64,000 nucleotides of DNA from Brachycybe producta (taxonomy: Eukaryota; Arthropoda; Diplopoda; Playtdesmida; Andrognathidae), in assembly GCA_036925085.1 (NCBI GenBank), contig JAUPFP010000048.1:1098501-1162500 (forward strand). The letters are read 5' to 3'. The position numbers and the translations under genes are program-made. Under the pieces are notes generated by a model. That model was not told where the DNA came from and ran no database searches. It worked only from the letters and a program-made list of their open reading frames with translations. Positions 24,229-36,700 of the stretch are shown here, piece after piece; position 1 is the stretch's first letter, and every line of letters starts with the position of its first letter.

Positions 24229-24384
24229 CACTACTAGAAGGTGGTAGTAACGTTTCGTCTATAATCCAGGCTGTAACTTTGACGTAATCCCGAACAAAAC
24301 TTGGAATGTGGCAACGTAGAGCCGCCGTATTACCACGGATGACGTATTCGTCGTAAACTTGCACTTCATAATATTGCTTCACAA
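24229..24384 (-). CDS. Dscam: Dscam exon encoding the first half of Ig2 (position of the insect exon 4 array)
   Basis: An exon of 156 bp, symmetric (phase 1 at both ends), between acceptor TTTTTAG and donor GGTAAGTAA. With the base carried from the Ig1 exon it reads VVKQYYEVQVYDEYVIRG, then the first Ig2 cysteine in LRCHIPSF and the tryptophan in VTAWIIDE, ending in a serine-rich turn. The YYEVQVYDEYVIRGNTA stretch is nearly identical to insect Dscam1. In Drosophila Dscam1 this half of Ig2 is supplied by one of twelve mutually exclusive exon 4 copies that determine binding specificity. Here I see one copy only: reading both flanking introns on the minus strand I found no second exon with this cysteine-to-tryptophan pattern. 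Exons this short are below usual ORF cut-offs, so a diverged copy could be missed. A 30-bp-period minisatellite begins about 0.27 kb upstream of the acceptor. Confidence 0.94.
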
Positions 24385-24645
24385 CTAAAAACAAATATTG
24401 AGTTAGAAAAAGGAAAATTAGATTATCTTTGAACATTTCCAACTTATAGTTAATCGTGTGGTTATTTGTGCTTAGGTTAAGTTTAAGTTATAAGAGGTTG
24501 TTTTCAAAAATCAGGAAAATTTTTTTAATTTCAAAATCTTTTTTTAATCTAAAAGATTAACAAGGGATTCAAGGAACCCTATAGACCTCCATTGCTTTAA
24601 TATATGCTTTCATATATCAAATAACCAACTTTTTTTCATTGTTAC

Positions 24646-25290
24646 ATGTATACGCTTGAGTCCGCACATGAACACACGTGCACACATGAGTATGCACATG
24701 TACACACGTGTGCGCATGTGTACGCACATGTACACATGTGTGCGCATGTGTATGCACATGTACACACTTGTGCACATGTGTACGCACATGTACACACTTG
24801 TACGCATGTGTATGCACATGTACACACTTGTGCGCACGTGTACACACATGTGCACATGTGTACGCACATGTACACACTTGTATGCATGTGTATGCACATG
24901 TACACACTTGTGCGCACGTGTACGCACATGTACACACTTGTGCACATGTGTATGCACATGTACACACTTGTGCGCATGTGTATGCATATGTACACACTTG
25001 TGCGCACGTGTACGCACATGTACACACTTGTGCGCACGTGTATGCACATGTGCACATGTGTATGCACATGTATGCACTTGTGCGCATGTGTACGCACATC
25101 TACACACTTGTGCGCATGTGTATGCACATGTACAATTTGTGCGCATGTGTACGCACATGTACACACTTGTGCGCATGTGTACGCACATGTACACACTTGT
25201 GCGCATGTGTACGCACATGTACACACTTGTGCGCATGTGTACGCACATGTAAAGACGTGTGCACATGTGTATATAGATAAACACATGTAT
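24646..25290. repeat. 30-bp minisatellite of alternating purine-pyrimidine character
   Basis: Roughly twenty copies of a 30-bp unit built from GTGCGCATGT, GTACGCACAT and GTACACACTT. The unit is dominated by alternating purine/pyrimidine steps and short palindromes (GTGCAC, GTGCGCAC, ACATGT). Since 30 is divisible by three and the unit has no stop codon in most frames, five frames on both strands stay open for 160-228 codons and give Cys/His/Thr/Val-rich pseudo-proteins. These are not genes. The array ends about 0.26 kb upstream, in gene direction, of the first Ig2 exon. Confidence 0.95.
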
Positions 25291-26061
25291 GTATTCAAGT
25301 ACATGACATAGTTACATGTGATGCGCATGCGTCATTCATTTGTAATAATATGGGTTTAAAATGAAATTACGTCACATGTATTCTAATATACAAAAATAAT
25401 TACAGAACATAGAAAGGAACACCCCTCCTAAATAATAGAAAAGTCCCCCTTTCGAATGCTACAACTGGAAAGAGAAAGAATCTTGATTTTTTGAAAAAAA
25501 AATTACGTTTTTAAAAAATCGAAATTTTATATATCAAATCGCTCTAAAATCCAGTTTCATCGTCAGAATGTGTACATCATTTTAGGTCTGATGATATTTT
25601 ATTGTAGCTGGCCCCGTTTTCGAGTTGTTCGACCCACAAAAAATTATGACCAAAAACTCAAAATTTGTTTCTAAAAAATTCAGACATAAATAACCCCTGA
25701 GTAAAATTTTCTACTTTTTTGTCAGGAGCATCAAATTGACCCACGGAATCAAATACAAAATACTGCATGTCTTTATCTCATTCCGTTCTTGAGTTGTTCG
25801 AGGAACAAAATCGGGTTCCGGACACACACACACACACAGACATACAGACATCCTTTTTTCCCCCTTTTCTTGCATGATCCTATATACCTCGATTGCAAAA
25901 AAACAATTTTTGAATTTTTTTTAACACTGATGAAAGTGAAATTAACTGAAGAAAATTTAACGTATACAATTTATTTGGCTCGCTGCGCTCACTACCAATT
26001 TTCACAACATTTGTTACAAACTGTTTTGGCTCACGTCGTTTGTCTGTCCGAGGTATTACTT

Positions 26062-26516
26062 TTTATTAAACCTGGATAAAACGGACCCTTTATTAAAATG
26101 GAAACCTGGCTAAGCAGAAAAAAATATGGGAACAGTATTCTTCATTTAAAACACCTTGTATAAACCGGAAACCTGTGTAACGCAGAAACGGAAGGCAATT
26201 TCCAGTACAAATGTAATAATGTAAACTACTTAAAACAGAAACTAAAAAGAAATAATAAAAGATAAAAAGAGATAAGATGCCTGTACATGTACATGTGTTT
26301 TCAAATTACATTATATTTTAATTTTAAAATCATGTAGATCTACATGTACTGTGTTTCTGTGTTGTTTTTTACTGCCGTTACAGTAACCGTTGCAGTTTAG
26401 TCCTACCCTAACACCCGATTAAGTCTATTTTTACTTACCTCTATAAAACGGAAAACTGCTAGAACAAAAAAAAAATCTAGAACCGCATTATTCAGTTTTA
26501 TCCAAGTTTTACTGTA
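26062..26516. mobile_element. Tc1/mariner (pogo-like) MITE
   Basis: The left TTAAACCTGGATAAAACGG pairs with the right CAGTTTTATCCAAGTTTTAC, ending TACTGTA. The inferred terminus, close to CAGTAAAACCTGGATAAAAC, resembles pogo/Tigger-type ends (CAGTRRAACCTCTATAAA), and an inner CCTCTATAAAACGGAAA motif supports this. TA is plausible as target site. No transposase frame. Confidence 0.55.
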
Positions 26517-26847
26517 TTATATGATATGCTCACTTTTCATATTTGTAAGTCATTCACGGGACGGGCTAAACGTCTGTATCATCGTAGAAAGTACGGCAAT
26601 TAAAGAATTTTCAGGGCCATACAAAGTGGATTCGGTATCGGTAAAAATTTGTTTCTTTAGGCTGCATTACCGAAAACTAACATATTACAACTTGCAAGTA
26701 ACGTTTATTTTAATATGGGGACTTTTAAAGTTTTATAAAACTTTATGCGATTTTATATGTGTTAGTTGGTAGCTCGGATGTCCAGGCTATACCTGTGTTC
26801 ATTCATAACCGTCGCTACCACAATGCAGGATACAGTAATACCGCGAC

Positions 26848-27032
26848 TTAGGGTTTTGGCACACAGGTGACTTTTGAAACACTTTTTGAATGCAAAATGA
26901 AGTCGAATAAGTTTGGAACTGTGTTTGTAGTTTGTAATGTGGTTGCTATGTATTTTCTATGGAAAGACTGAAAGTGTTTGGCTTTGCAGTCGAAAAGTGT
27001 TCCTAAAAGTCGTCTGTGTGCCAAGAGCCTTA
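26848..27032. mobile_element. MITE family C, short copy
   Basis: An inverted repeat of 185 bp: TTAGGGTTTTGGCACACAGG then TGACTTTTGAAACACTTTT on the left, mirrored by AAAAGTGTTCCTAAAAGTCG and TCTGTGTGCCAAGAGCCTTA on the right. The TAAGGCTCTTGGCACAC terminus links it to the copies at 33514-34068 and 47200-47340. Confidence 0.65.
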
Positions 27033-30000
27033 ATGTTTACCTATGAGAATGATACCGCGCTAGAATATGATTGATCAAACTCTTAGAAGTTTGTACAGAA
27101 GCACTTTTTAATCTAATGATCGATGATTCATTTAACGATGATTCACTGAACGATACATCTTTGAGGAACGCATTTTAGTGTGGCAGAAGTGTTTTAACAT
27201 ATATGATTTTTAATATGTAGAAATGCTTAGGTCCAAGCAGCCCATGTCTATCACCAACTCAAAACTGTGAATTGTATCAATTCTAAAATACTTAACCTTC
27301 GTTAATTTTACATGACTGCTGTATCCTAAACTACTACATAAAAAAATCTAAGCTTGAAAACATGACTTAACACATAACTTGCTATTCGCTAAATTTTCAC
27401 ACGTGAGCTAAGCTTAATTGTAAGCTTGTTTTAATTTAATCTTAACTTTAAAACAAAAACTTCTGAAGCTCTTTTACTTTTCTAATAAGTGGCTGTGTTT
27501 GTTGACGTCATGACTAAACATTTTAACTTTTTGAGACAATTAAGGTTTGTCTCCAAATCGCTCATAAAAAAAAGCATAAACTTAAGACGAAACATGCAAG
27601 TTTAAACTGAAGTCTCTGTTTTGTCTTAATTTGAAACACCTTTTAGAAGACGACCAATAATCTACAATGAGGAAGCTTTAATTGTTTTATTGCAATTCGT
27701 TCAAAAATTGTGCAGAAGTTTTTAAAACTAATTTACACATTTCATTTTATGTATTCAATTTAATTAGAACAAAACATTAGTCATCAATCAATTTAGTAAT
27801 TTAGCCATCTGTTCCCACACTATTATTCTTATTACCGTATTGCTTTTTATTTACAATCAGAAATAGGCTTTTTGTAGCATTGTAAGTTATTTGGAATGTC
27901 CATATTTGAAACCATATGACATACTCAATTTATCTTATACATTGCCCTTAAATGTATGAACCAGAAGACAAATTGCTTAGGTTTCCTTTCTTTTCTATAG
28001 TAAGAAGTTTTCTTGTTTGTGATGGAGAAAAGTGATCATATAATATTATATCATTTGATGTGATCTTATGGAGGTTGATAAATAAGAGAAACGTTTATAT
28101 CTAAACATTAATTTTTCTGAGTATCTTTGATGATAATTCATTGGTGGTTCATATATTATTTTTCTTTCTACTAAAATATTTTTGGTCGTTGAAAAATATC
28201 TGCTACACAAAGAATTTCTATGATTTCGAAGTTTTTTTGTGTGTGTTTTCATGGATGTGTGGTGGTGGTTGCTTTTAAATCAAAACCTTATCTGAAATTA
28301 GTTTTTAGCAGGGATTAATAAAATTCGTTGGGTTTGAAAGTAAGAGACCACCAACCACAATCACTGCCAACACTTTGTTTTTTTTTAAAAAATGTTTCTT
28401 TAACGGTTTAAACATTATAGTTTATAGGGAGGCTGAAAGCGAAAAAGTTCCAAAAAATGCTCCCCAAAGACTTAAGACAGTTCCAAGTAACCAAATGATA
28501 AGATGGGTGGATTTTTCTATTTTGCAAATAACGTAAACTTGTGCAGAAGTTGACAAAAAAATATAAAAAATGAGCTAGCAATAGAAAAGAGACGTTGTTA
28601 CAATAATTAATGCATCGTTAGTTTTTCTTAGTCTAAACCACCTTATTTGCATGATGATACATACAAACACACATGCGATTGAATCGAATGTTCAGACTGG
28701 ATGAACCACAATCTTTATAACATTCCTATTACAATGTCTCATGTTTTATGTATGAATATTTTGAATTTCTCATTTGGAAAATGGTTTTATGGTAGATGGC
28801 ACCAACATCGTATTTCTTATGACATGGTGCTTTTTGGTTGTTTTTGAAATTTAAAAAAAAAACTCTGGTGGAGTTTGAAAATGTTTAAATAGTTTTGCTT
28901 CGAGTAAATTCCATGCAGTCACTTCTAGTCTTGTAAGTGTATGATACTCCCAGTGGGAAGTTTTTACAAGGGAAGAAATTTGTGTGAGACTATTCCTTAA
29001 AATAAATATCTTCGCAGTTATTTTTGGGGAATTTATAAAAGTTTCTTCAACTTTTCAATCTTCAAAAGGAAAACGATAAGATTCTAAAAAGGACATTTAA
29101 ATACATCATTACTTTTAATTATTTTCAGTAATATTATTTGTGTTTAATTTTGCTTTTAATGAATAACAAAATTATTGTGTTCGATAAAAAAATTCTTTTC
29201 GCAGATAGGGTTGTAATTATAGTGATTGCTGATATAGTCATCAAAGCTATAAACGCACGGATTTTTGATAGAATTTGAACGTAAAATTATATGAAGTTAG
29301 AACTAGACTAGAAATCTAGCTGACAAATAAAAATGGGAATATTTCCAGAGAATAATAATCTCGAAAAATAAATTCCCGGAAATTTTACAACTCTAGTCAA
29401 TTCTGTAAAGTGAGTTAAACAAATAAAAGTGAATAGTATTGAATACTACAAAGAGCAACCGATTGCTAGGAGTAATTATAATCGAACACGTTCATAAGAT
29501 GCGTGATGGGTAATGCGCCCTAAATGATTTGTATACAGTATAACTGCCTGTCTTTTGGTCATTATTACTGTTGTCTATATTACGTCTTATCAATGCAACG
29601 TGTTTTCAGGTATTGTGAATGGGTGAAAAGGATTATAACAAGGCAGAACCAATGTTTTCTATGTTTCAAGCTAAAGGAACTTATCATGTTTGTAAATTCC
29701 CTATTAGACCTTAGGTTAACCTTAATTTTTATTTGATTTCGGAATTTTTGGTATGACATATTTTGTCGTTTTTTTTTTCTTATTGGTGCAAATTTGTTGT
29801 TTCATTTCGGCTAGTGAATGTCTTGTAGCCTAACTGGTATAAGTCTATGGTATTTTTTATATAAAGAAATGTTGTCATTAGCTTAAGAAAAAAAATTTTA
29901 GAATAAGATTTCTTGAGACGTATGTTCACCTTCTTTTATTTTCATGTTAGGGACCTCCTTTCGCACTCTTTGAAATTTGTGAAGAAGTATATATTTCAGT

Positions 30001-30328
30001 AATTTTTGTCACAGCTCAACAAACTGGATTTTGCAAAGCAATTTTGGGGTTCTGCCTTATACCAATCTCTTAACTTAACAGTGTCTCTCTTTGTGTGTGT
30101 TTCAGTTTTCGTGCACGGCTTTCTTAATTGCTTTTGCCACTCTCAAGAACAGAGGGGAAAAAAAACAACTACCATGTACTGTATATAATACAGTATATAA
30201 TATTGGGCTATAATACAAAAATAAAAAGATGAAAAAAATTTTGCCATTAACGCTACGTATTTTTATAGCTCGAGTCGTTATTGCAATACCCATGACACAA
30301 ACACACAATTGCAATTGCTGCATGTACA

Positions 30329-30329
<1 letters not shown>

Positions 30330-30366
<37 letters not shown>
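30330..30366. repeat. TG dinucleotide microsatellite
   Basis: A nearly perfect (TG)n run, followed by interrupted TG-rich sequence to about 30410. Confidence 0.93.
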
Positions 30367-30511
30367 TGTGAGTGTGTGCTGGTGTGTGTGCGGGGTGTTT
30401 GCGTGCATGTTTGTTGGTGCATCTTCACAATAAACAGACAGGTATAAAAGGTTGTTTGTGACAGCAAACACATACAAAACATACACATTCAGAATTATCT
30501 TCGTCACTATG

Positions 30512-30513
30512 GC

Positions 30514-30564
<51 letters not shown>

Positions 30565-30572
30565 GGTGATGA
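30512..30572. repeat. GAT then GGT trinucleotide microsatellite
   Basis: About twelve GAT units, then six GGT units, then GATGAT. In one frame it reads as poly-histidine on the minus strand, which is an artefact of the repeat. Confidence 0.93.
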
Positions 30573-32117
30573 TGCTGTGTTTGTGATGGTGACGTTTGGT
30601 GGTTTTGAAGATGTGTGTTTGGCAAAATAGCACAATGAACTAGGATCTAGGGATGGCTGAAATGAGGTGCCTGTCTATAAGGTTGTTTGAAAAAAATAAG
30701 AAAAAAAAAGTACGAATAAAGAAGATTGTAGGTTATCACATTCAGAATATGTAACATGATGATTACTGAAAGTCTAACGAGAAGATATATAATATAATGT
30801 TGGCCTTTTCTTAGTAGATAACGTAACGACTTTGAATGTCAGTTTTTGTCGTTAAGATGTCTCGATCTTCTGTTTAATATGTGATGTAAATACAGGATGG
30901 TGTTGAGAATGTGCAATTATCCATGAATTTTCTAGTATTGTGATACCAAACGCATAAAACGCATTGCTATTAATTCAAGCATTCAATTTTTTAATATAAG
31001 CACTGCAAAATAGTTACAATCGACCTTTTTGTAGCGACTAAGGTCCTTGCATGAAGTGATGTCAAAATTCAAATTAAAAATTCATAGGGGGCCTCGTTTT
31101 TTCCTATAATCTTAAATTCATGCTTTTGACGCCTAAACAATTGATAGAAAAATTAAGGCAAAGTATACAAGTAAATGATACACAATGGACACGCATATGA
31201 ATATTTTCTTTTCTTGCAAAACCTATAGTCGCCTATTTCATACACGAAACCAACCTTGACTTACACTTTCAATAAATTACATCAACAGTTATGTAGGACA
31301 TACAGTACAAAAGTGATGAAATGATTGTCACCCTGGCATGCAAGTAATCACTTACACACGTTGTTCAGTTATGCATTTTTATAAGGTCTTAGCTGTTTGC
31401 AGCTTTTGTCTGTTGCTTGACAGAACGTCCACATAATTCAACCCTATACCCAACTAAACTGTGTGTGTGAGTTCTTAGTTCTTACTATGCGTGTTAGTTG
31501 ATGCATTTAGTGGCGATGGGTTTCAGGCAAGCTTTAGTAAACACTTTAGTGAACACTTTCACACCTTGGTTAAATAACATTTTGATGGGTTCCATGTTAT
31601 CTAGTAAATTATACAAGACCTAGATATTTTCAAACCTAAACCCAATAATATCACAATATTCATTTTTATGTATGCGACACATATAGACCACATTTTACTG
31701 CAGCAATAATAAAAAGTAGCCATTCATCGCTGGACTTTCTCATTGAGACATTTTTTTGTTGCACATTTGCTATTTTTTGGCAACTAAATCACGAATCAGT
31801 AACTGATGATTTCGATTTAGATTGCAGGAAATGTGGTTCTTTCAAAAAAAAAAATCTTGCCTTTAGCCAACTTCAGACTATTCCTTCTTCATTTGTGATA
31901 GTGTTACAAAAAGAAATTGATGTTAAGCTCATTTTATGATGTCCAATTGAACATGGTGTTTGATTTAATATAAAAATAACTATAGTTATACACGCTAGGG
32001 GGCGTGTGAGTATTTCTGATTTTGTTAGGTGTAGTTTCCGGATACAGATCGTTAAGATATGCGTGCCAAATTTTACTTGCAAATTACACCTGGACTACAT
32101 TCAATGATTTGTATCTT

Positions 32118-32121
32118 TATG

Positions 32122-32180
<59 letters not shown>
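32118..32180. repeat. AT dinucleotide microsatellite
   Basis: A (TA)n run of about 60 bp with one interruption (TACATA). Confidence 0.93.
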
Positions 32181-32183
<3 letters not shown>

Positions 32184-33513
32184 TCAACGTGTTATGGTGT
32201 GGGTGCTTTATATTGATGTTTGGAAGAATCTATATACAGTTATGCTCTAAATTCTCTTCCATACCAGTCTTTGGAGAGCTTTTGATATAATTTTCATATT
32301 TGCGGGAAGTTTATTGTAGTTGATGCTGTTGTTCCCCTTATTTACATATGAAATAGAAACTCATAATTTGTGTTACAAAAAAGCTGAAGGTATACAAATG
32401 AACATTGAATAAACACAGACCTAATTTAACAATTTCATTATTTTTCTTCTCGGTTGCCTTCTGGGTGTAATTTACTACACCTCAAGGTTGACTCTAGATA
32501 AAAGTGAAAGTAGTCCTGTCCTATTGGTCTTAGTTTTTTTTTAAAAAAAATTGACACTACCATTAGTGGCTTATAGCTTAGCAAAAAATGTTTTTGTAGA
32601 CCTTGTTACCATTTGCAAATATACATTTCAAGTCTTTATGATTTTTTTTTTAAAGTTTTACTTTAAAAGTATGGACACACGACTAGAGATTGGATTGTTC
32701 TTATGCAGCACTTTAAAGAACAAACAATAAAATCTTTGAGTTGGAAAGTGCTTCTATATAAAAACCATCAGTTTCAATGAAAAGTCTCTTGGAAGACCTT
32801 GGAAGTAAGTACAATACAGTTACAGTATATGGCCATACGACTTTCCTTGTAGGTGGTGGTGACTTTTGTGGTCACTGGTCATCCAGCCTCTACTGATTGC
32901 TATATTCAGCCATGCATGGTAGTAGCATGACCATTTAATTTTTTAACAACTGCGCTTTTTTTATTAAAAGAGTGCGTTCGTATTCCTTGAGTGGTTTGGT
33001 TTATTTTTGCAGTATGTTTAAAGCTGAAGTGTCTGACTAAAGAAATTTACCGTGAGTCGTGTGTGTATTTCAGATGTTGACACAACAATACACGTTAATA
33101 ATTTAAAGTTGGAAAACTGTTCTTTTAAAACCAATATATTATTTATTTAACGTGGGTCTAGAAACGTCCTTGTTTCAGCTTTGTAGAAATTGAGTGTTAA
33201 AAACAAAAAACAAAAAATAATAAGAAAACAAACTAAAGCCTAAATTCAAAAAGAAAACGTGATGCTTGAACTTCAATTTGGTACTTCTGAGCGTGGTCCC
33301 AACATAAGAAACCTTGTTTAACCGTATTCAATAAAACAGAATTTTTCCGGTGAAATATTGTAAAAGAGGGTTCAAGTTGAAGTTGAAGTTCGAAGTTTAC
33401 TTTTTGAATGTCGATTTAGAGTATTATGATCATGTCTTTAAAAAATAGACATTATAGGGGCTTCAAAACATATTTAGATTTTTTTATTGGGTTTGGCTTC
33501 TTGAACTGAAAAA

Positions 33514-34068
33514 TAAGAGCCTTTTGACACGAACCACTACGACTGCAAAATGTAGTCAGCTTGTAGCCAAACTGATCACATGAGTCGACTTTTTTGTGCA
33601 GTTCATTCAACAACACTAGGACCACTTTTCAACCACAGCAATAGGCGTAAATTACGGGGCGCATTTTTGACTGTTTTTACTTTTTTTAATTTATGGATGT
33701 TTATGGGCCCTCCTGAGTTCATTTCAATGCTTTCATAATCGTAAATTAATTTTTTTTAATTATTTCTAATTTTTTGTAATAAAAACAGGATACAAGTTCA
33801 CACATTTGTCACCAATTTATCTGTTCCTGTTCATGCTGCATGGCCAGCATGAAGCATTTTTAATGCCCTTAACAGTTCCTTCCAAAAATGCAATGCAGTA
33901 CTAGTTCTTTTTTGTTCTTGGTCTCCGAACTTTTGCCACCCCACTTTTCAATCCCAATTTACGCCTATGACCACAACATTCGATTGAAGTGGTCGATTTT
34001 GGCAACAAGCAGACTACATTTTGCAGTCGAATGCGACCACCATAAATGGTTCCTGCAAAATGGCTCTA
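33514..34068. mobile_element. MITE family C, copy interrupted by a family E MITE
   Basis: The left end TAAGAGCCTTTTGACACGAA then CCACTACGACTGCAAAATGT pairs with the right end ACATTTTGCAGTCG then TGGTTCCTGCAAAATGGCTC. The inner arms GACTGCAAAATGTAGTC and GACTACATTTTGCAGTC are perfect complements. A 322-bp element sits inside at 33644-33965. Without the insertion the element is about 230 bp. Confidence 0.7.
33644..33965. mobile_element. MITE family E, nested in a family C MITE
   Basis: Starts GGCGTAAATT and ends AATTTACGCC, flanked on each side by TA (33642-33643 and 33966-33967), a TA duplication as in Tc1/mariner-type MITEs. The interior matches the copy at 19590-19800 and additionally holds about 100 bp including CAGGATACAAGTTCACAC. 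Confidence 0.7.
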
Positions 34069-34247
34069 AATGACACAATTCTGCCAACATATTGTGTAAA
34101 AAGTTTATTTTTGAAAATTTAAATATGAAAATATCATCAGTGATTCATCAGCAATGCCAATTGATACTCGTATTGTTTATACGTATAACATATTAGTGCT
34201 TCCATATACAATAGCCTATTAGCCCTGGTCCATTCCTTTCCTGGGTG

Positions 34248-34970
34248 TAGAGTAGACTTTTATAAATATTTAGGTATAAGGTTTACTTCTAAACTTTGAT
34301 TTCCAAATATTAATGTTTAGCTAATGAATTCTAAAACGGTGTCCAAAAGGAGTAAAGTGCATAGCATTCCAATTACTGTTATGTCCCATCTAGAATGTTG
34401 CTGTACCATGGGGTGCCCTCACATTGCAAGGGTAGTTCATTCTGTTGAAATGGTTCAATATAGAGCTGCTAGGTTTGTTTGTGGCAAATATGAGATTAAT
34501 GAGTGACAAAAATGCTTTTGTTGTTTGGTTGAGATAGTTTACTTGCAAGAGGACAAATTCTAGTCTAAACATTTTTAAATGGATGGGGATGGATAGATGT
34601 GACCACTCTTAACAAAATTAGGGAGATTTTTGCAGGGACTGATTCATATTGCTGGCTATTTGTTCCTAGGGTGGTAAGACAATAGGACACTCTTGCAGAA
34701 AATTTTACGCATGAAAATAAACTTATATTTTAGAGTTCATAATTTTCTGACAATGCGTTATTTCAAATGCCGCAGAACCTGTTTCAATTGTTGTTGGGTT
34801 TATCTCTTTGGGTTTTGTCAATGCATTTCACATGCTGGAAATGGACTTTTACTCCGCTGCCAAAGGACTTTTTGGCTTCTTGCAGAATAATGTTTCAAAT
34901 TCAAATACTCTTCTACATTGTAAGACTTCATATTTACGAGCCGCGTATGCATATGTTATGGAGACTCTAA
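34248..34970 (+). pseudogene. Degenerate LINE fragment: end of reverse transcriptase, C-terminus and 3' region
   Basis: In order on the plus strand: DFYKYLGIRFTS near 34255 (the YLG motif after the polymerase palm), SHLECCCTMGCPHIARVVHS then VEMVQYRAARFVCGKYEIN near 34386-34500 (the HLEYxxxVWxPH...EKVQRRAARFV signature), then TLNKIREIFAGTDSYCWLFV then PRVVRQ near 34609-34680. Frameshifts and stops separate the pieces. The following 280 bp has relatives at 39480-39660 (minus) and 54720-55030 (plus), so it is probably the element's 3' untranslated region. Confidence 0.75.
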
Positions 34971-35157
34971 AATTGTATTGATCGATCATTTAATATTGTG
35001 GAATTTTTGTTGTTGTTGTTTTTTACCTTTTAGAAATGAAACTTACAGGGTTGCATTTTGTAGTATGTTATTTTTAATGACTGCTTAGCCAAAGATAGAG
35101 CTAAGCTCATGAACTTTAACCAAGGAGTCATTAAGCATACCACCCGTAATGATTGCA

Positions 35158-35242
35158 AAGTCGAAGTTAATGCTAAACTCATCAACTTTTTACATGATAC
35201 ATAATATCAAAATTTGATGGGTTTAGCATAACCTTTGACTTA
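35158..35242. mobile_element. Short inverted-repeat element (GCTAAACTCATCAACTTT arms)
   Basis: AAGTCGAAGTTAATGCTAAA then CTCATCAACTTT is mirrored by AAATTTGATGGGTTTAGCAT then AACCTTTGACTTA. A related pair with AAGTCAAAGGTCGTGCTAAA lies at 52206-52275. Size and family uncertain. Confidence 0.5.
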
Positions 35243-36700
35243 GCATTTAATAAGAATAGAACCCTCAGGGCTTAGAACACGTTTCTTATAGTTGCATTGT
35301 TTTTGTCTCAATTGCGACTGAATAGAAAAGAGACCATTGTTTGTCTAAACTGTGGCTGTATAGTTATTTATTTTTATTTGCATTAATTGCATGTTTCTTT
35401 ATTTTTCTCTTGTAAAAAAAAGTTATCTTACATTGTATCTGACAATTACACATGGTTTTGTGACAAATTGTCCAATTTAAAGGACTCTAGATTGTTGAAA
35501 AAGACAACGAGTAAGAAGACTGCACTTATTATCCATTTTGTTGTAGACTAATCCAGTTATATTATAAAGCTTGTCGCAATAATTTAACTTTAATATCAAA
35601 AGTGTTGGTTGCAACCGTAATTACAACATAGAATGCAACTTAATTATCAACAATGAAAGTGGTTAGCTTATTTTTTTGTTTGTCTCTATTGAATAAACAA
35701 AACTGGCATTTTCTTAAATTGCATCTTGTAATATGAATTGTCTCGAAAATATAATTAAACATTAAACTAGTACACAGTAGGAAAACGAAATCGCTATTTT
35801 TTATTTAATATTCATTAAACTCATGATTTCTATTTAATCTTTTGTGCTCTTACGTTGTTAGTGATTAGATAACTCGTTAAAGATGACGCCTCCACTAATT
35901 TTGGTATATCTCTTTTTTTTTTCAAAATGCAAATAAATTTTTCTATCTTACAGAGTGCATCAAAACGAAGACGACAAATAAGGTTTTAATTTAATAATAA
36001 CTTCATTCACAATAAACGTCGGAATCAAATTGTCGGCAGCACGATAGAAAATCAATGTATAGATTTCCATTTGAATGAATGGTTTAACAAAGTCAAGGTT
36101 TCTAATAATTAATTTCATAGGTGGAGCGACTTTTCTAACATCTTGTACAAATCTTAATAATAATTTGTTATTACTGTGTCAAAAAAGTAATAAAACTTAT
36201 TACATTGATAGGCACTCATTACTTTAGCAATCAACCGATCAAAACGGTTAATAGGAGTGTTATATTTGATTTTTTAACTCAAAATTCCGTTGTTTGGGTT
36301 TTATTTTCTATAAACGTTTGTAGAACTGCTCTCTTCACATTTCGTGTAATTTTTTTTTATAAATTTTCATTGAAAATTAAGTTCAGAAGCAACAGTTATG
36401 GTTGAAAAGTAATTTTGGAGTATATAAAGTTTACGTGAACTTTGTTGAAAAGCTTCTTATGATGACCTTGCTTAAAAACGGTTTATTTTTAATGTTTTTT
36501 GCATCAAAAAAGACTAATTTCAAATTAATCTGCTTCTTAAAGAAGTAGGAATCGACCGATGGTGAAACTGCCGACGGGCCGATGCCAATGGTTTATCCGA
36601 TGGATATAAAAACTCATCTGCGAATGGAAATTTCGATGCAGATTGTTTTTTTTTTAATTATATACCCTCGTTGTTATTGTTAAATTTAGTTAGGTTAAAA

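Noticed and set aside
24610-25328. Five overlapping open frames of 160-228 codons on both strands
   Set aside because: All are products of the 30-bp tandem repeat; the amino-acid content (Cys, Thr, His, Val, Met) follows the repeat unit and no frame is favoured.
25480-25870. Stretch with CA run and CGAGTTGTTCG words occurring twice
   Set aside because: The two GAGTTGTTCGA motifs suggest a repeat, but limits and family could not be defined.
30102-30633. Frames with poly-histidine, poly-isoleucine and Thr-His repeats
   Set aside because: Artefacts of adjoining TG and GAT/GGT microsatellites.
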